From: VXPQ01 sp964608315
GTDB taxonomy: Bacteria > Bacteroidota > Rhodothermia > Rhodothermales > VXPQ01
Assembly (NCBI GenBank): GCA_964608315.1
Contig: CAZSNF010000011.1
Location: 1 to 64,000, forward strand
Length of the DNA stretch: 64,000 nucleotides
Reading direction: 5' to 3'
Within the stretch, counting starts at the first letter, position 1. Each line of letters opens with the position of its first letter. A model generated the notes under the pieces. That model made no database searches, had not been told where the DNA came from, and was given only the letters and a program-made list of their open reading frames with translations. Of this stretch, positions 43,709 through 50,926 are shown piece after piece. The position numbers and the translations under genes were made by a program.

Positions 43709-44495
43709 AATTCGTAAGTCGCGTACCTGTCGAGGGGGTCCGGACGCCTTCGGGGGACACGATGAACACCTGTGGAATCCCGGCTTGCAGGGCGGCGAAT
43801 CCTGCGTCGATTTTTACGCGCATGCCGTCCGTAATCCACCCTTCCCGTATGCCCCGGGCATGCTGTTCGGCGTCGAAGGAGGACAACAGGGAATCCGGGT
43901 CGTCCGCGTTGCGGCGAATGCCGCCGACCTCCGTGACCAGCAGGTATTCGTCCGCCTGCAAGGCTTGCGCCAGCGCGCACGAGAAAGTGTCCGCGTTCAC
44001 GTTGTACAATTGTCCTGCGCGGTCCACGCCGATCGGAGCGACGACCGGAACGTACCCCTTGTCCAGCAGTAGATCAAGCAGGTCCGTATCGACCGATGCG
44101 ATATCGCCCACCCAGCCGAAGTCGATCGTTTCCCCGTCCATGTTCCAGGGCGGGCGTTTCGTAACGTATACCGTGGGACCGTCGGCGCCGGACAGCCCCA
44201 CGGCCCGTACGCCGCGCCGCGCCGCATGGGCCGCAAGACGTCCGTTCAGTTCGCCGCGCAGGGTCCATTGCACGATGCGCAGGTCGGCGTTTGTGGTCAC
44301 CCGGCGCCCATGCACCATGCGCGGGGCGTGGCCGAGCCATTCGGCGACTTCAGTGGCCCGCGCGCCGCCGCCGTGCGCGACCGCGACGCGCCCGCCGCCC
44401 GCGCGCTCGGCCACGGCGGTCCAAAGCGCATCGAGGGACGCCGCGCGCGCGACGGATGCGCCGCCCGCCTTGATCACTGTCGTCCTTGTCTGCAT
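43707..44495 (-). CDS. argB: Acylglutamate kinase (ArgB)
   Basis: 262-residue amino-acid kinase that phosphorylates N-acylglutamate. The phosphate-binding TVIKAGGASVA is at residues 5-15 and VAHGGGARATEVAEWLG near 38. RVTTNADLRIVQWTLRGELN and NVNADTFSCALAQALQADEY follow. I prefer ATG 44495; GTG 44507 is an alternative four codons upstream. The C-terminal RLTN and stop abut a type A element, and the last bases of the element form the stop codon, so the original C-terminus may have differed by a few residues. Confidence 0.92.
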   Translation of the reverse strand: MQTRTTVIKAGGASVARAASLDALWTAVAERAGGGRVAVAHGGGARATEVAEWLGHAPRMVHGRRVTTNADLRIVQWTLRGELNGRLAAHAARRGVRAVGLSGADGPTVYVTKRPPWNMDGETIDFGWVGDIASVDTDLLDLLLDKGYVPVVAPIGVDRAGQLYNVNADTFSCALAQALQADEYLLVTEVGGIRRNADDPDSLLSSFDAEQHARGIREGWITDGMRVKIDAGFAALQAGIPQVFIVSPEGVRTPSTGTRLTN

Positions 44496-44502
44496 GTCGT
44501 CA

Positions 44503-44538
44503 AGCACTGAGCGAAGTGGTTTTGATCAGAGTATCCTT
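44503..44538. repeat. Solo repeat-family right end in the arginine operon
   Basis: GCACTGAGCGAAGTGGTTTT then GATCAGAGTATCCT lies between argF' and argB. It provides the TAA stop of argF' and lies just upstream of the argB start codons. Confidence 0.65.
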
Positions 44539-45529
44539 AAAGCCCCCAGGCGTATTCAAGAATCGCTTTTTGCGCGTGCAACCGAAATTCGGCCTGTTCG
44601 AGGTGAATGGCCCCCGGCCCGTCCAGCACGTCGTCTTCCACGACTACGTTGCGCCGCACCGGCAAACAATGCATGAAGCGCGCTTCGCGCGTTTTTTGCA
44701 TCCATTCCGTCGTAACGCACCAGTCCCGCAGGTTTTCGCGTCGCGCTGCTTCCTGTTCCGGATCGGAATAGACCATCTGTCCGCTCCATGCCTTGGCGTA
44801 AACGACGTCCGCCCCGTCGAAGGCTTGCTCGCGGTTATCCGTTTCCTCGACCTGCGCGCCATAGGTGCGGGCCTTTTCCATGATTCCGTAATCCAGCGCA
44901 TACTCGTCGGGCCGCGCGACGGTTACGCGCATGCCGGAGCGGGCCGCCATCAGCACGGCGGAATTGGGAACGGCCATGGGGAGGGCCCTGGGATGATACG
45001 TCCACGCCAGCACGAATTTCTTGCCGCGCGGATCGCCCAGCCGCCGCCGAATGACTGCGGCGTCTGCCAGCGCCTGGCAGGGATGGTAGAAAGCGGATTC
45101 GAGGTTCACGACCGGCACGGAGGAGGCCGCCGCGATGGTGCGGATAAGCCGTTCGTCCCGATCCTTGTTGTAGCTTTTGAGCGAGGCGAAAAGCCGTACG
45201 CCCAGCGCGTCGTAATACCTCGACAGCACGCCGATAGCCTCCCGGATATGTTCTGCTTCGGCGCCATCCATGACGCCGCCCTCCCTGAAGGCGAAACGCC
45301 AGGTGTCTTGCCCCGGACTGAGCACGGTCGAATAGGCCCCGAGTTGCGCCGCCGCCAGCTCCATGGACGTTCGGGTGCGCAGCGAAGGGTTAAAGAACAT
45401 GAGCCCGATGCTGCGGCCCCGCGCGGCGTCGGTCCATGTTCCGGCGTTTTCGTAATAATGCAAGGCCCGCTCCACCGCCGCGTTCCATACCGCGCGGCTG
45501 AGCGACTGCCAGTCGATCAGGTGTCTCAT
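44537..45529 (-). CDS. argF': N-acylornithine carbamoyltransferase (ArgF')
   Basis: 330-residue transcarbamylase of the acylated-ornithine branch, not classic OTCase. FFNPSLRTRTSMELAAAQLG is the carbamoyl-phosphate site. FREGGVMDGAEAEHIREAIG is the acyl-substrate loop, KFVLAWTYHPRALPMAVPNS is a hallmark of the AOTC/SOTC group, and FMHCLPVRRNVVV closes the site. In the loop the residue that is Glu in acetyl-specific and Pro in succinyl-specific enzymes appears to be Ala. Between argD and argB it feeds acyl-citrulline to the deacylase. Confidence 0.92.
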   Translation of the reverse strand: MRHLIDWQSLSRAVWNAAVERALHYYENAGTWTDAARGRSIGLMFFNPSLRTRTSMELAAAQLGAYSTVLSPGQDTWRFAFREGGVMDGAEAEHIREAIGVLSRYYDALGVRLFASLKSYNKDRDERLIRTIAAASSVPVVNLESAFYHPCQALADAAVIRRRLGDPRGKKFVLAWTYHPRALPMAVPNSAVLMAARSGMRVTVARPDEYALDYGIMEKARTYGAQVEETDNREQAFDGADVVYAKAWSGQMVYSDPEQEAARRENLRDWCVTTEWMQKTREARFMHCLPVRRNVVVEDDVLDGPGAIHLEQAEFRLHAQKAILEYAWGL

Positions 45530-45531
45530 AA

Positions 45532-45549
45532 TGATCAGCGTATCCTGTA
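45532..45549. repeat. Solo repeat-family end upstream of argF'
   Basis: TGATCAGCGTATCCTGTA, two bases upstream of the argF' start codon and within the 25-base gap to argD. Confidence 0.5.
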
Positions 45550-45554
45550 TTCGT

Positions 45555-46724
45555 TTACTGTTCGCGCAAGGCAGACGAAAGCGCTTCGCAAAACCTGTCC
45601 AGCGCGTCGAAAGGCGTGTTGATCGGGGGCATGAGCCGGATTACGTTCGGGTCGTCTGCGCCGCCCGTTACGACGCCTTGCGCCAGCAGCGCTGCGCGAA
45701 CCGGAGCAGAGGGTCGATCAAGGACGACGCCGATGAGGCCGCCTCGCCCGCGCACCGCGCAATCCAGCGGCGCCAGGCCGTTGCGCACATGCTCGAACAG
45801 GCGGGATGCGCGCGGCATGAGGTTTTCTTTCACGAGGGTCTGGAGCGTCGCCTCTACGGCGGCCATGGCGATCATGCCGCCGCCGAACGTAGTCCCCTGA
45901 TCTCCGGCCTTCACCTCGGAGGCCAGTTCGTCGGACAGGAGGACGGCGCCTGCGGGCACGCCCGCCCCAAGGCTTTTGGCCAGCGAAATGCAATCCGGAC
46001 GCATCCCGTATTGCTCGCTGATGGAGAAGGTCCCCGTACGTCCCACTCCGGTCTGCACCTCGTCGAAGAGCAGCAGGGCGCCATGCCGGTCGCAGAGCGC
46101 CCGCAACGCCCGGTAGTACGACGAGTCCGCCTCGACCATGCCGGCCATACTCTGGATCGGTTCGAGAATGACTCCTGCAATATCGTCGTGTCTGGCGAAG
46201 GCCGCCTCTGCCGCGTCGGCGTCGCCGAACGGAACGAAGGCGGTTTCGGCCAGCGCCCGCCGATACGGCGCCCGATATTTTTCTTGCCATGTGACCGCCA
46301 GACAGCCGAGCGTACGCCCGTGAAAGCCGCCCTCCATGGCGAGAATCCGGGATCGTCCGGTATGTTTGCGCGCCAGTTTGAGGGCCGTTTCGTTGGCCTC
46401 CGCGCCCGAATTACACAAGAACGCATGCCGGAGTCCTTCGGGAGCAAGTTTCCCGAGGCGTTCGAGGGCGCGGGCCCGCGTATCGTTGTAGACGGTATTC
46501 GAATAAAAAAGGAGTCGTCCGGCCTGCTTCCGAATGGCTTCCGCCACGCGGGGCGGGCTATGGCCAAGGAGCGCCACGCAGTGCCCTCCGTACAGGTCCA
46601 GGTATTTGCGCCCTTCGAGGTCCCATACGTAGCTTCCTTCGCCCCGCGCAAGCGCGAGGGGCATATGGGAGTACGTGGGAATCTGGTAGAGATTCTCAAG
46701 CGCGATAACGTCTTGCGTTGTCAT
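45555..46724 (-). CDS. argD: Acylornithine aminotransferase
   Basis: 389-residue class III PLP aminotransferase. ALLGHSPPRVAEAIRKQ, CNSGAEANETALKLARKHTG, LLFDEVQTGVGRTG and the PLP-lysine region CISLAKSLGAGVPAGAVL (Lys about 245) are conserved, as is TFGGGMIAMAAV. It makes N-acylornithine from the semialdehyde supplied by ArgC. ATG 46724 gives a normal N-terminus. It lies between argC and argF' on the same strand. Confidence 0.94.
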   Translation of the reverse strand: MTTQDVIALENLYQIPTYSHMPLALARGEGSYVWDLEGRKYLDLYGGHCVALLGHSPPRVAEAIRKQAGRLLFYSNTVYNDTRARALERLGKLAPEGLRHAFLCNSGAEANETALKLARKHTGRSRILAMEGGFHGRTLGCLAVTWQEKYRAPYRRALAETAFVPFGDADAAEAAFARHDDIAGVILEPIQSMAGMVEADSSYYRALRALCDRHGALLLFDEVQTGVGRTGTFSISEQYGMRPDCISLAKSLGAGVPAGAVLLSDELASEVKAGDQGTTFGGGMIAMAAVEATLQTLVKENLMPRASRLFEHVRNGLAPLDCAVRGRGGLIGVVLDRPSAPVRAALLAQGVVTGGADDPNVIRLMPPINTPFDALDRFCEALSSALREQ

Positions 46725-46743
46725 GGCTATGCGCGTACGTTCG

Positions 46744-47772
46744 TCAGGATGCCCGCGGAGCGGGCAAAAGGCTCGCCGTTTCAGGCAAGCCAAGCAGCAG
46801 GTTGAGGTTCTGGACGGCTTGTCCCGCAGCGCCCTTGATCAGATTATCCTCTGCAAAACCGACCAGCAGGCGCCCGTCCCGGACCATCCACCCGACGTCG
46901 CAGAACGGGGAATGCGCGGCGAACCGAAGTTCCGGGAGCGCATTCGGATAACGCCGGACGAGCGGGCAGTCCGCATAGGCTGCCGCATACCATTCGTCTA
47001 CGTCGGAGGCCGCGGCGCCCGGCGGCAGCGGAATGTCCGCCACGCCCCAGATTCCCCGGCTCCAGGGGCCGGAAACAGGCACGAAGCGAACCGTTGCCCG
47101 GGGCCCCAGAATCTGCTGTATTTCCGGAAGATGCTGATGGCGCAGCGCTTTGTAGGCCCGCGCATTCCCGTCCCGGGTCGGAAAGTGCGTGGTGGTTTTG
47201 GGCCGTACGCCCGAACCCGAAGCGCCGGTCCAGGCGGTAACAAAAGCGTCCATTCGGTCCATATGCTGCGCAGCCGGCCACAGCGCCAGGCTGACCCCGG
47301 TGGCGAAACATCCCGGATTCGCAATATGCCTGGTTTCGGGGGGATACGGGGCGCAAATCTCCGGGAGGCCGTAGGCGAAGGACGCGAGCAGGTCGGGCGC
47401 CGGATGTTCGAAATCATACCATGTTTCGTACAGGTCGGCCCGGTCGAGCCGAAAATCCGCGCTCAGGTCGATGAGTACGCCGTCGAAACCGTCTGCAAGC
47501 AAGGCGGCGGCGAGGCGGGCGCTTTGTCCATGCTCCGCCGCGATGAAGATAATGTCCGTATCTGCGGCGTCGAACGCATTCGGATCGCTGAAGAGCAGGT
47601 CCGTCTGGCCGCGCAGATGCGGATGCGCGCGCCACAGCGGTTGCCCGGCGTACGACCGGCTGGTGGCCGCATGCAGTCGGGCGGCGGGGTGGGCGAGAAG
47701 CAGGCGGATCAATTCGCCGCCCGCGTATCCTGCGCCGTGAAGCAGCGCTGTCCGGTTGTGTTGGCTATTCAT
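46744..47772 (-). CDS. argC: N-acylglutamyl-phosphate reductase
   Basis: 342 residues. The NADP motif LLHGAGYAGGELIRLLLAHP is at residues 10-29. The catalytic Cys lies in HIANPGCFATGVSLAL (about 155), and SGASGSG-like GASGSGVRPK and the late VGFAEDNLIKGAAGQAVQNL follow. It overlaps the argG stop codon by four bases, showing translational coupling. Product length and motifs are those of a normal ArgC. Confidence 0.94.
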   Translation of the reverse strand: MNSQHNRTALLHGAGYAGGELIRLLLAHPAARLHAATSRSYAGQPLWRAHPHLRGQTDLLFSDPNAFDAADTDIIFIAAEHGQSARLAAALLADGFDGVLIDLSADFRLDRADLYETWYDFEHPAPDLLASFAYGLPEICAPYPPETRHIANPGCFATGVSLALWPAAQHMDRMDAFVTAWTGASGSGVRPKTTTHFPTRDGNARAYKALRHQHLPEIQQILGPRATVRFVPVSGPWSRGIWGVADIPLPPGAAASDVDEWYAAAYADCPLVRRYPNALPELRFAAHSPFCDVGWMVRDGRLLVGFAEDNLIKGAAGQAVQNLNLLLGLPETASLLPAPRAS

Positions 47773-49007
47773 ATCGGCAGGCCCTGGTCGGAAGATTTTT
47801 CAGGCGCATTTTCCGCCTGGCGCCGCGCTCTGTGCGCCAGCAGCGCCTGTACGCCGTAAATCTGCGTAAATCCTTCGGCGTCCCGTCCGTCCCACAAGGC
47901 GTTCGTTTCGCCATAGACCGCTACGTCCGGATCGAACATGGACCAGGGACTTTCGCATCCCTGTATTTCGACGCATCCCTGTCGCGCCTTTGCCCGCACC
48001 GCGCCGGTGACCGCCTTTTGCGACGAATCGACGAGGGCCTCTATATCCCGCATGACCGGATCGAAATATTGCCCTTCGTGCAACATCTGCCCATAATAAT
48101 CCGCCAGATGGTCTTTCTGGAAGCGCTGGCGGCTTGTCAGCACGATTTTTTCCAGTTCCCGGTGCGCCGGGAGCAGAATGGCCGGCGCGGGCGCCTCGAA
48201 GGCCACGCGCCCCTTGACCCCAAGAATCGTGTCTCCTACATGCATCCCTCTTCCCACGCCGTGCGCCGCTCCCTCGGCATTGAGGGTTTCGATCAGCGCG
48301 ACCGGGTCCATGGACGATCCGTTCAGCGAGACGGGCAGACCCGCCTCGAATCCGATAACCCACTCTTGTCCCGCCTCGGGCGCGCGCGAAGGCGCTGCCG
48401 TGTCCGCCCATCCCTCTTCGGGCAGCGGGTCGGCGGGGGTAAGCGTTTCGCCTCCCCCTATCGTCGTGCCCCAGAGGCCCCGGTTGATGGACCATACCGT
48501 GGTTTTGCGGGGCACGTCGAAGCCGCGCTCCTGCAAAAAAGCGGTTGTTTGCCCGCGGTCCAGTCCAAGAGACCGGATGGGCGTCAAAATTTCCAGATCG
48601 TCCGCGAGGAGGCGCACGGCGACGTCGAAGCGAACCTGATCGTTTCCCGCGCCGGTGGATCCGTGGGCAATGGCCCGCGCATCCGTTTCCCGCGCTGCTT
48701 GCACCGCCATGCGGGCCTGGGTTACCCGTTCCGGCCCTACGCACAGCGGATATACGCCGCCTCGCAGCACATTTCCCTTGATCAGGTAGCTCAGATGATC
48801 GTCGAAGAGGGTTTTCCGGGCGTCTATGAGGATATGCCGGGCGGCGCCTAGCGCCCGGGCGCGCGCCTCGACGGCGTCCGCATCTTTTTCGGAAAGGCCG
48901 CCAGTGTTGACCGTAACCGTATAAACCGGTTCGCCAAAGGTCTCGGCGAGATACGGTACGCAAAAGGACGTGTCGAGGCCGCCGCTGAAAGCAAGGACTA
49001 TGGCCAT
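47769..49007 (-). CDS. argG: Argininosuccinate synthase
   Basis: First gene of the operon, 412 residues. The PP-motif VLAFSGGLDTSFCVPYL (residues 4-20), the GSTGAGNDQVRFDV segment and the R-rich IRSLGLDRGQTTAF region are ArgG hallmarks. It joins citrulline and aspartate. ATG 49007 is chosen because the ATP motif starts five residues later; in-frame codons upstream belong to the leader. A terminator hairpin ends 61 bases before the start codon, suggesting attenuation. Confidence 0.94.
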   Translation of the reverse strand: MAIVLAFSGGLDTSFCVPYLAETFGEPVYTVTVNTGGLSEKDADAVEARARALGAARHILIDARKTLFDDHLSYLIKGNVLRGGVYPLCVGPERVTQARMAVQAARETDARAIAHGSTGAGNDQVRFDVAVRLLADDLEILTPIRSLGLDRGQTTAFLQERGFDVPRKTTVWSINRGLWGTTIGGGETLTPADPLPEEGWADTAAPSRAPEAGQEWVIGFEAGLPVSLNGSSMDPVALIETLNAEGAAHGVGRGMHVGDTILGVKGRVAFEAPAPAILLPAHRELEKIVLTSRQRFQKDHLADYYGQMLHEGQYFDPVMRDIEALVDSSQKAVTGAVRAKARQGCVEIQGCESPWSMFDPDVAVYGETNALWDGRDAEGFTQIYGVQALLAHRARRQAENAPEKSSDQGLPI

Positions 49008-49068
49008 TTTATCAAAAGAAAAAGAAAAAGAGGGCAGGGTCGTATGGAGGCAGGGGGGCGCGCGGTAC

Positions 49069-49101
49069 AAAAAAAAGCGCTGATCCGGGTGAATCAGCGC
49101 T
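49069..49101 (-). terminator. Intrinsic terminator / attenuator in the arginine leader
   Basis: On the minus strand AGCGCTGAT and ATCAGCGCT form a perfect 9-bp stem around an 8-base loop, followed by eight T residues (49076-49069). It lies 61 bases upstream of the argG start codon and inside the leader, so it would stop transcripts before the operon unless prevented from folding. Confidence 0.8.
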
Positions 49102-49141
49102 GTACGAGCAATTTGGCCAGGGCAGTCCCTGCGATTGTCAT
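49094..49141 (-). CDS. Putative leader peptide 2 of the arginine operon
   Basis: Fifteen codons encoding MTIAGTALAKLLVQR. The last sense codon is Arg (CGC) and it and the UGA stop lie within the 5' arm of the terminator stem. A ribosome waiting at that codon would therefore block the hairpin. GGAG lies about 15 bases upstream of the ATG, and the ATG overlaps the stop of leader ORF 1 as ATGA. Expression is inferred, not shown. Confidence 0.5.
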   Translation of the reverse strand: MTIAGTALAKLLVQR

Positions 49142-49236
49142 GGCGAAGCACTTCTCCACATGCAAAGAATGTCTCCTCGTCGCAGACGCAGCGGGGAGAC
49201 GGCGAAACGGCTTCTGTCGGCGAGGGATGCAGGCAT
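49138..49236 (-). CDS. Putative Arg-rich leader peptide 1 of the arginine operon
   Basis: Thirty-two codons beginning MPASLADRSRFAVSP, containing six Arg codons, including a tandem CGA CGA pair in LRLRRG. Its stop overlaps the start of leader ORF 2, which would couple their translation. No homology is claimed; the case rests on position, Arg content and coupling with the terminator. Confidence 0.4.
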   Translation of the reverse strand: MPASLADRSRFAVSPLRLRRGDILCMWRSASP

Positions 49237-49257
49237 GGCATTCTGTACGTGCTAAAG

Positions 49258-49298
49258 TGACGCGCTGAACGAAGCGGTTTTGATCAGAGTATCCTAAA
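49258..49298. repeat. Solo repeat-family right end upstream of the arginine leader
   Basis: TGACGCGCTGAACGAAGCGG then TTTTGATCAGAGTATCCTAA, a good match to the family end. It lies between folD and the arginine leader and may hold or border the operon promoter. The rest of the gap to folD shows nothing recognisable. Confidence 0.65.
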
Positions 49299-49382
49299 AT
49301 GCAAGCAACGGGCGCAGGTTGATTCCGGGTGGTACGCCTGTCAGGGGCATAACGTTTCCATTGGAAGGCTGCTCCGGGATTT

Positions 49383-50261
49383 CTACCGGTATGTTCCCTG
49401 CGCGGCGGTCAGCGTGTTCCGAAGCAACATGGCGATGGTCATGGGACCTACGCCGCCGGGCACGGGCGTGATATGTCCGGCCTGCTCCAGTACGTCGTCG
49501 AAATCCACGTCTCCCGCGAGCCGGTAGCCCCGCGCCCGCGTCGGGTCGTCGACCCGGTTGATCCCCACATCGACGACCGCGGCGCCCGGCTTCACCATAT
49601 TGCGGGTAACGAATCCGGCCCGGCCTATGGCGGCCACCAGTATATCGGCCTGCCGCGCAATCTCTTCAAGGCGCTGCGTTCGACTGTGGCAGACCGTTAC
49701 CGTGGCGTCCGTTCCGCGTTGCATCAGCAAGGCTGCGAGGGGTTTCCCCACGATATTCGACCGCCCGACGACGACGGCCCGTTTGCCGCGCAGCCCGATT
49801 CCGGCGCGGTAAAGCAGTTCCATGATCCCCGCCGGCGTGGCGGATACGAACGCCGGGTCTCCAATCAGCAGGCGTCCCACGTTTTCGGGATGAAATCCGT
49901 CCACGTCTTTCGCCGGGTCGATGGCGTGGAGGATTCGTTTTTCGGAAATATGCGCCGGGAGGGGCAATTGCACGAGTATTCCGTCGATCTCCTCGTCTGC
50001 GTTGAGCGTACGGATCAGATCGAGCAGCGCTTCTTCGGATATGTCGTCGCCGCGGAGCAGCGTTTCGCTTTCCACGCCCGCCTCGGCGGAAGCCTTGCGT
50101 TTGCCGCGTACGTAGGAGGCGGAGGCCGGATGGTTTCCAACCAGTACGACCGAAAGGCGCGGCGGGCGATGGCCTTGCGCAATCCAGTTCGAGACTTCTT
50201 CGCGGACTTCTTCGCGGACGGCTTGCGCTACGGCGCGTCCGTCTATGATTTTACCGGGCAT
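49383..50261 (-). CDS. folD: Bifunctional methylenetetrahydrofolate dehydrogenase/cyclohydrolase
   Basis: 292 residues. The active-site Tyr and Lys lie in SASYVRGKRKASAEAG (about 46-61). GILVQLPLPAHI, the VVVGRSNIVGKPLAALLMQR cofactor region and the C-terminal PVPGGVGPMTIAMLLRNTL are diagnostic. It interconverts one-carbon folates. ATG 50261 gives the usual N-terminus. It is divergent from the met genes. Confidence 0.95.
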   Translation of the reverse strand: MPGKIIDGRAVAQAVREEVREEVSNWIAQGHRPPRLSVVLVGNHPASASYVRGKRKASAEAGVESETLLRGDDISEEALLDLIRTLNADEEIDGILVQLPLPAHISEKRILHAIDPAKDVDGFHPENVGRLLIGDPAFVSATPAGIMELLYRAGIGLRGKRAVVVGRSNIVGKPLAALLMQRGTDATVTVCHSRTQRLEEIARQADILVAAIGRAGFVTRNMVKPGAAVVDVGINRVDDPTRARGYRLAGDVDFDDVLEQAGHITPVPGGVGPMTIAMLLRNTLTAAQGTYR

Positions 50262-50580
50262 CGCGTTGGATCGGCAAGGGTGAAAAGGAGAATGCTGCAT
50301 GAGGAAATGTTACTGCGGAATCCCCTCTGCGGCGCAGAACCGGTTGAAAGATACGGACGGGAAGGGTGAGTGGGCGGAGACGTCCATGAAGTCGAGGTGA
50401 GATTTGGCGAGATGTTTTTCATGGACTATTCGGATTACCGGTGCGTTTGCTCCAGCGCCGCCTCCGGGAGACCGCCTCCGGTTCTCTCGTTTTTATTCCC
50501 CGCAAAAAATTTTTTCGAGGATCCGGGAACCTTGCCGGATATCTCCTGTTTGAAGGCTCATGAAACGATGTTTCAGATAG
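50262..50580. other. Intergenic region between folD and the SAM riboswitch
   Basis: About 320 bases that must contain the folD promoter and the met-operon promoter. A small frame starting ATGAGGAAATG (50299) gives 33 codons with no recognisable homology and is not called. Two direct copies of CCGCCTCCGG lie near 50465-50485, before a short T-run. Confidence 0.5.
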
Positions 50581-50730
50581 CTCATCCAGAAGGGTGGAGG
50601 GTGCAGGCCCTTTGAAGCCCTGGCAACCGCCGCGTTCGGTCGGGACGTATCCGCCGAACGGGAAAGGTGCCAATTCCTGCCTCGCTTCGCGGCGCTGCAA
50701 GCGTCCCGGAAATGCGCGAGGAAAGATGAG
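50581..50730 (+). ncRNA. SAM-I (S-box) riboswitch
   Basis: CTCATC at 50581 pairs with GATGAG at 50725-50730 to close P1. The conserved core AGGGTGGAGGG, TGAAGCCCTGGCAACC, AAGGTGCCAATTCCTGC and GAAAGATGAG appears in the right order, with a variable P3/P4 between. It senses S-adenosylmethionine and lies in front of metY-metX-asd, the expected target. Confidence 0.95.
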
Positions 50731-50762
50731 CGGGAGAGATTCCCTGTCCGTCAAGGACGTTG

Positions 50763-50796
50763 CCTCTTCCGCCCGTCGGCGCGGAAGGGGTTTTTT
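50763..50796 (+). terminator. Expression-platform terminator of the SAM riboswitch
   Basis: CCTCTTCCGC at 50763-50772 pairs with GCGGAAGGGG at 50781-50790 (one wobble), followed by TTTTTT. It lies 33 bases after the riboswitch aptamer and 130 bases before the metY start, so ligand binding would end transcription here. Confidence 0.9.
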
Positions 50797-50926
50797 ATGC
50801 CCCTTCTGACCGGCGAAGGCTGCCGCCGCAGCCTCCATCTCTTCGGGAAGAGCCTCTCGGCATCCATTCGACATCCAATGGGCAATCCAGCCCTGAGTCT
50901 CACCATAACATTATACGGGAAACATC

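Noticed and set aside
50299..50400. 33-codon frame between folD and the SAM riboswitch
   Set aside because: No supporting motif or conservation; the region is expected to be promoter and leader.
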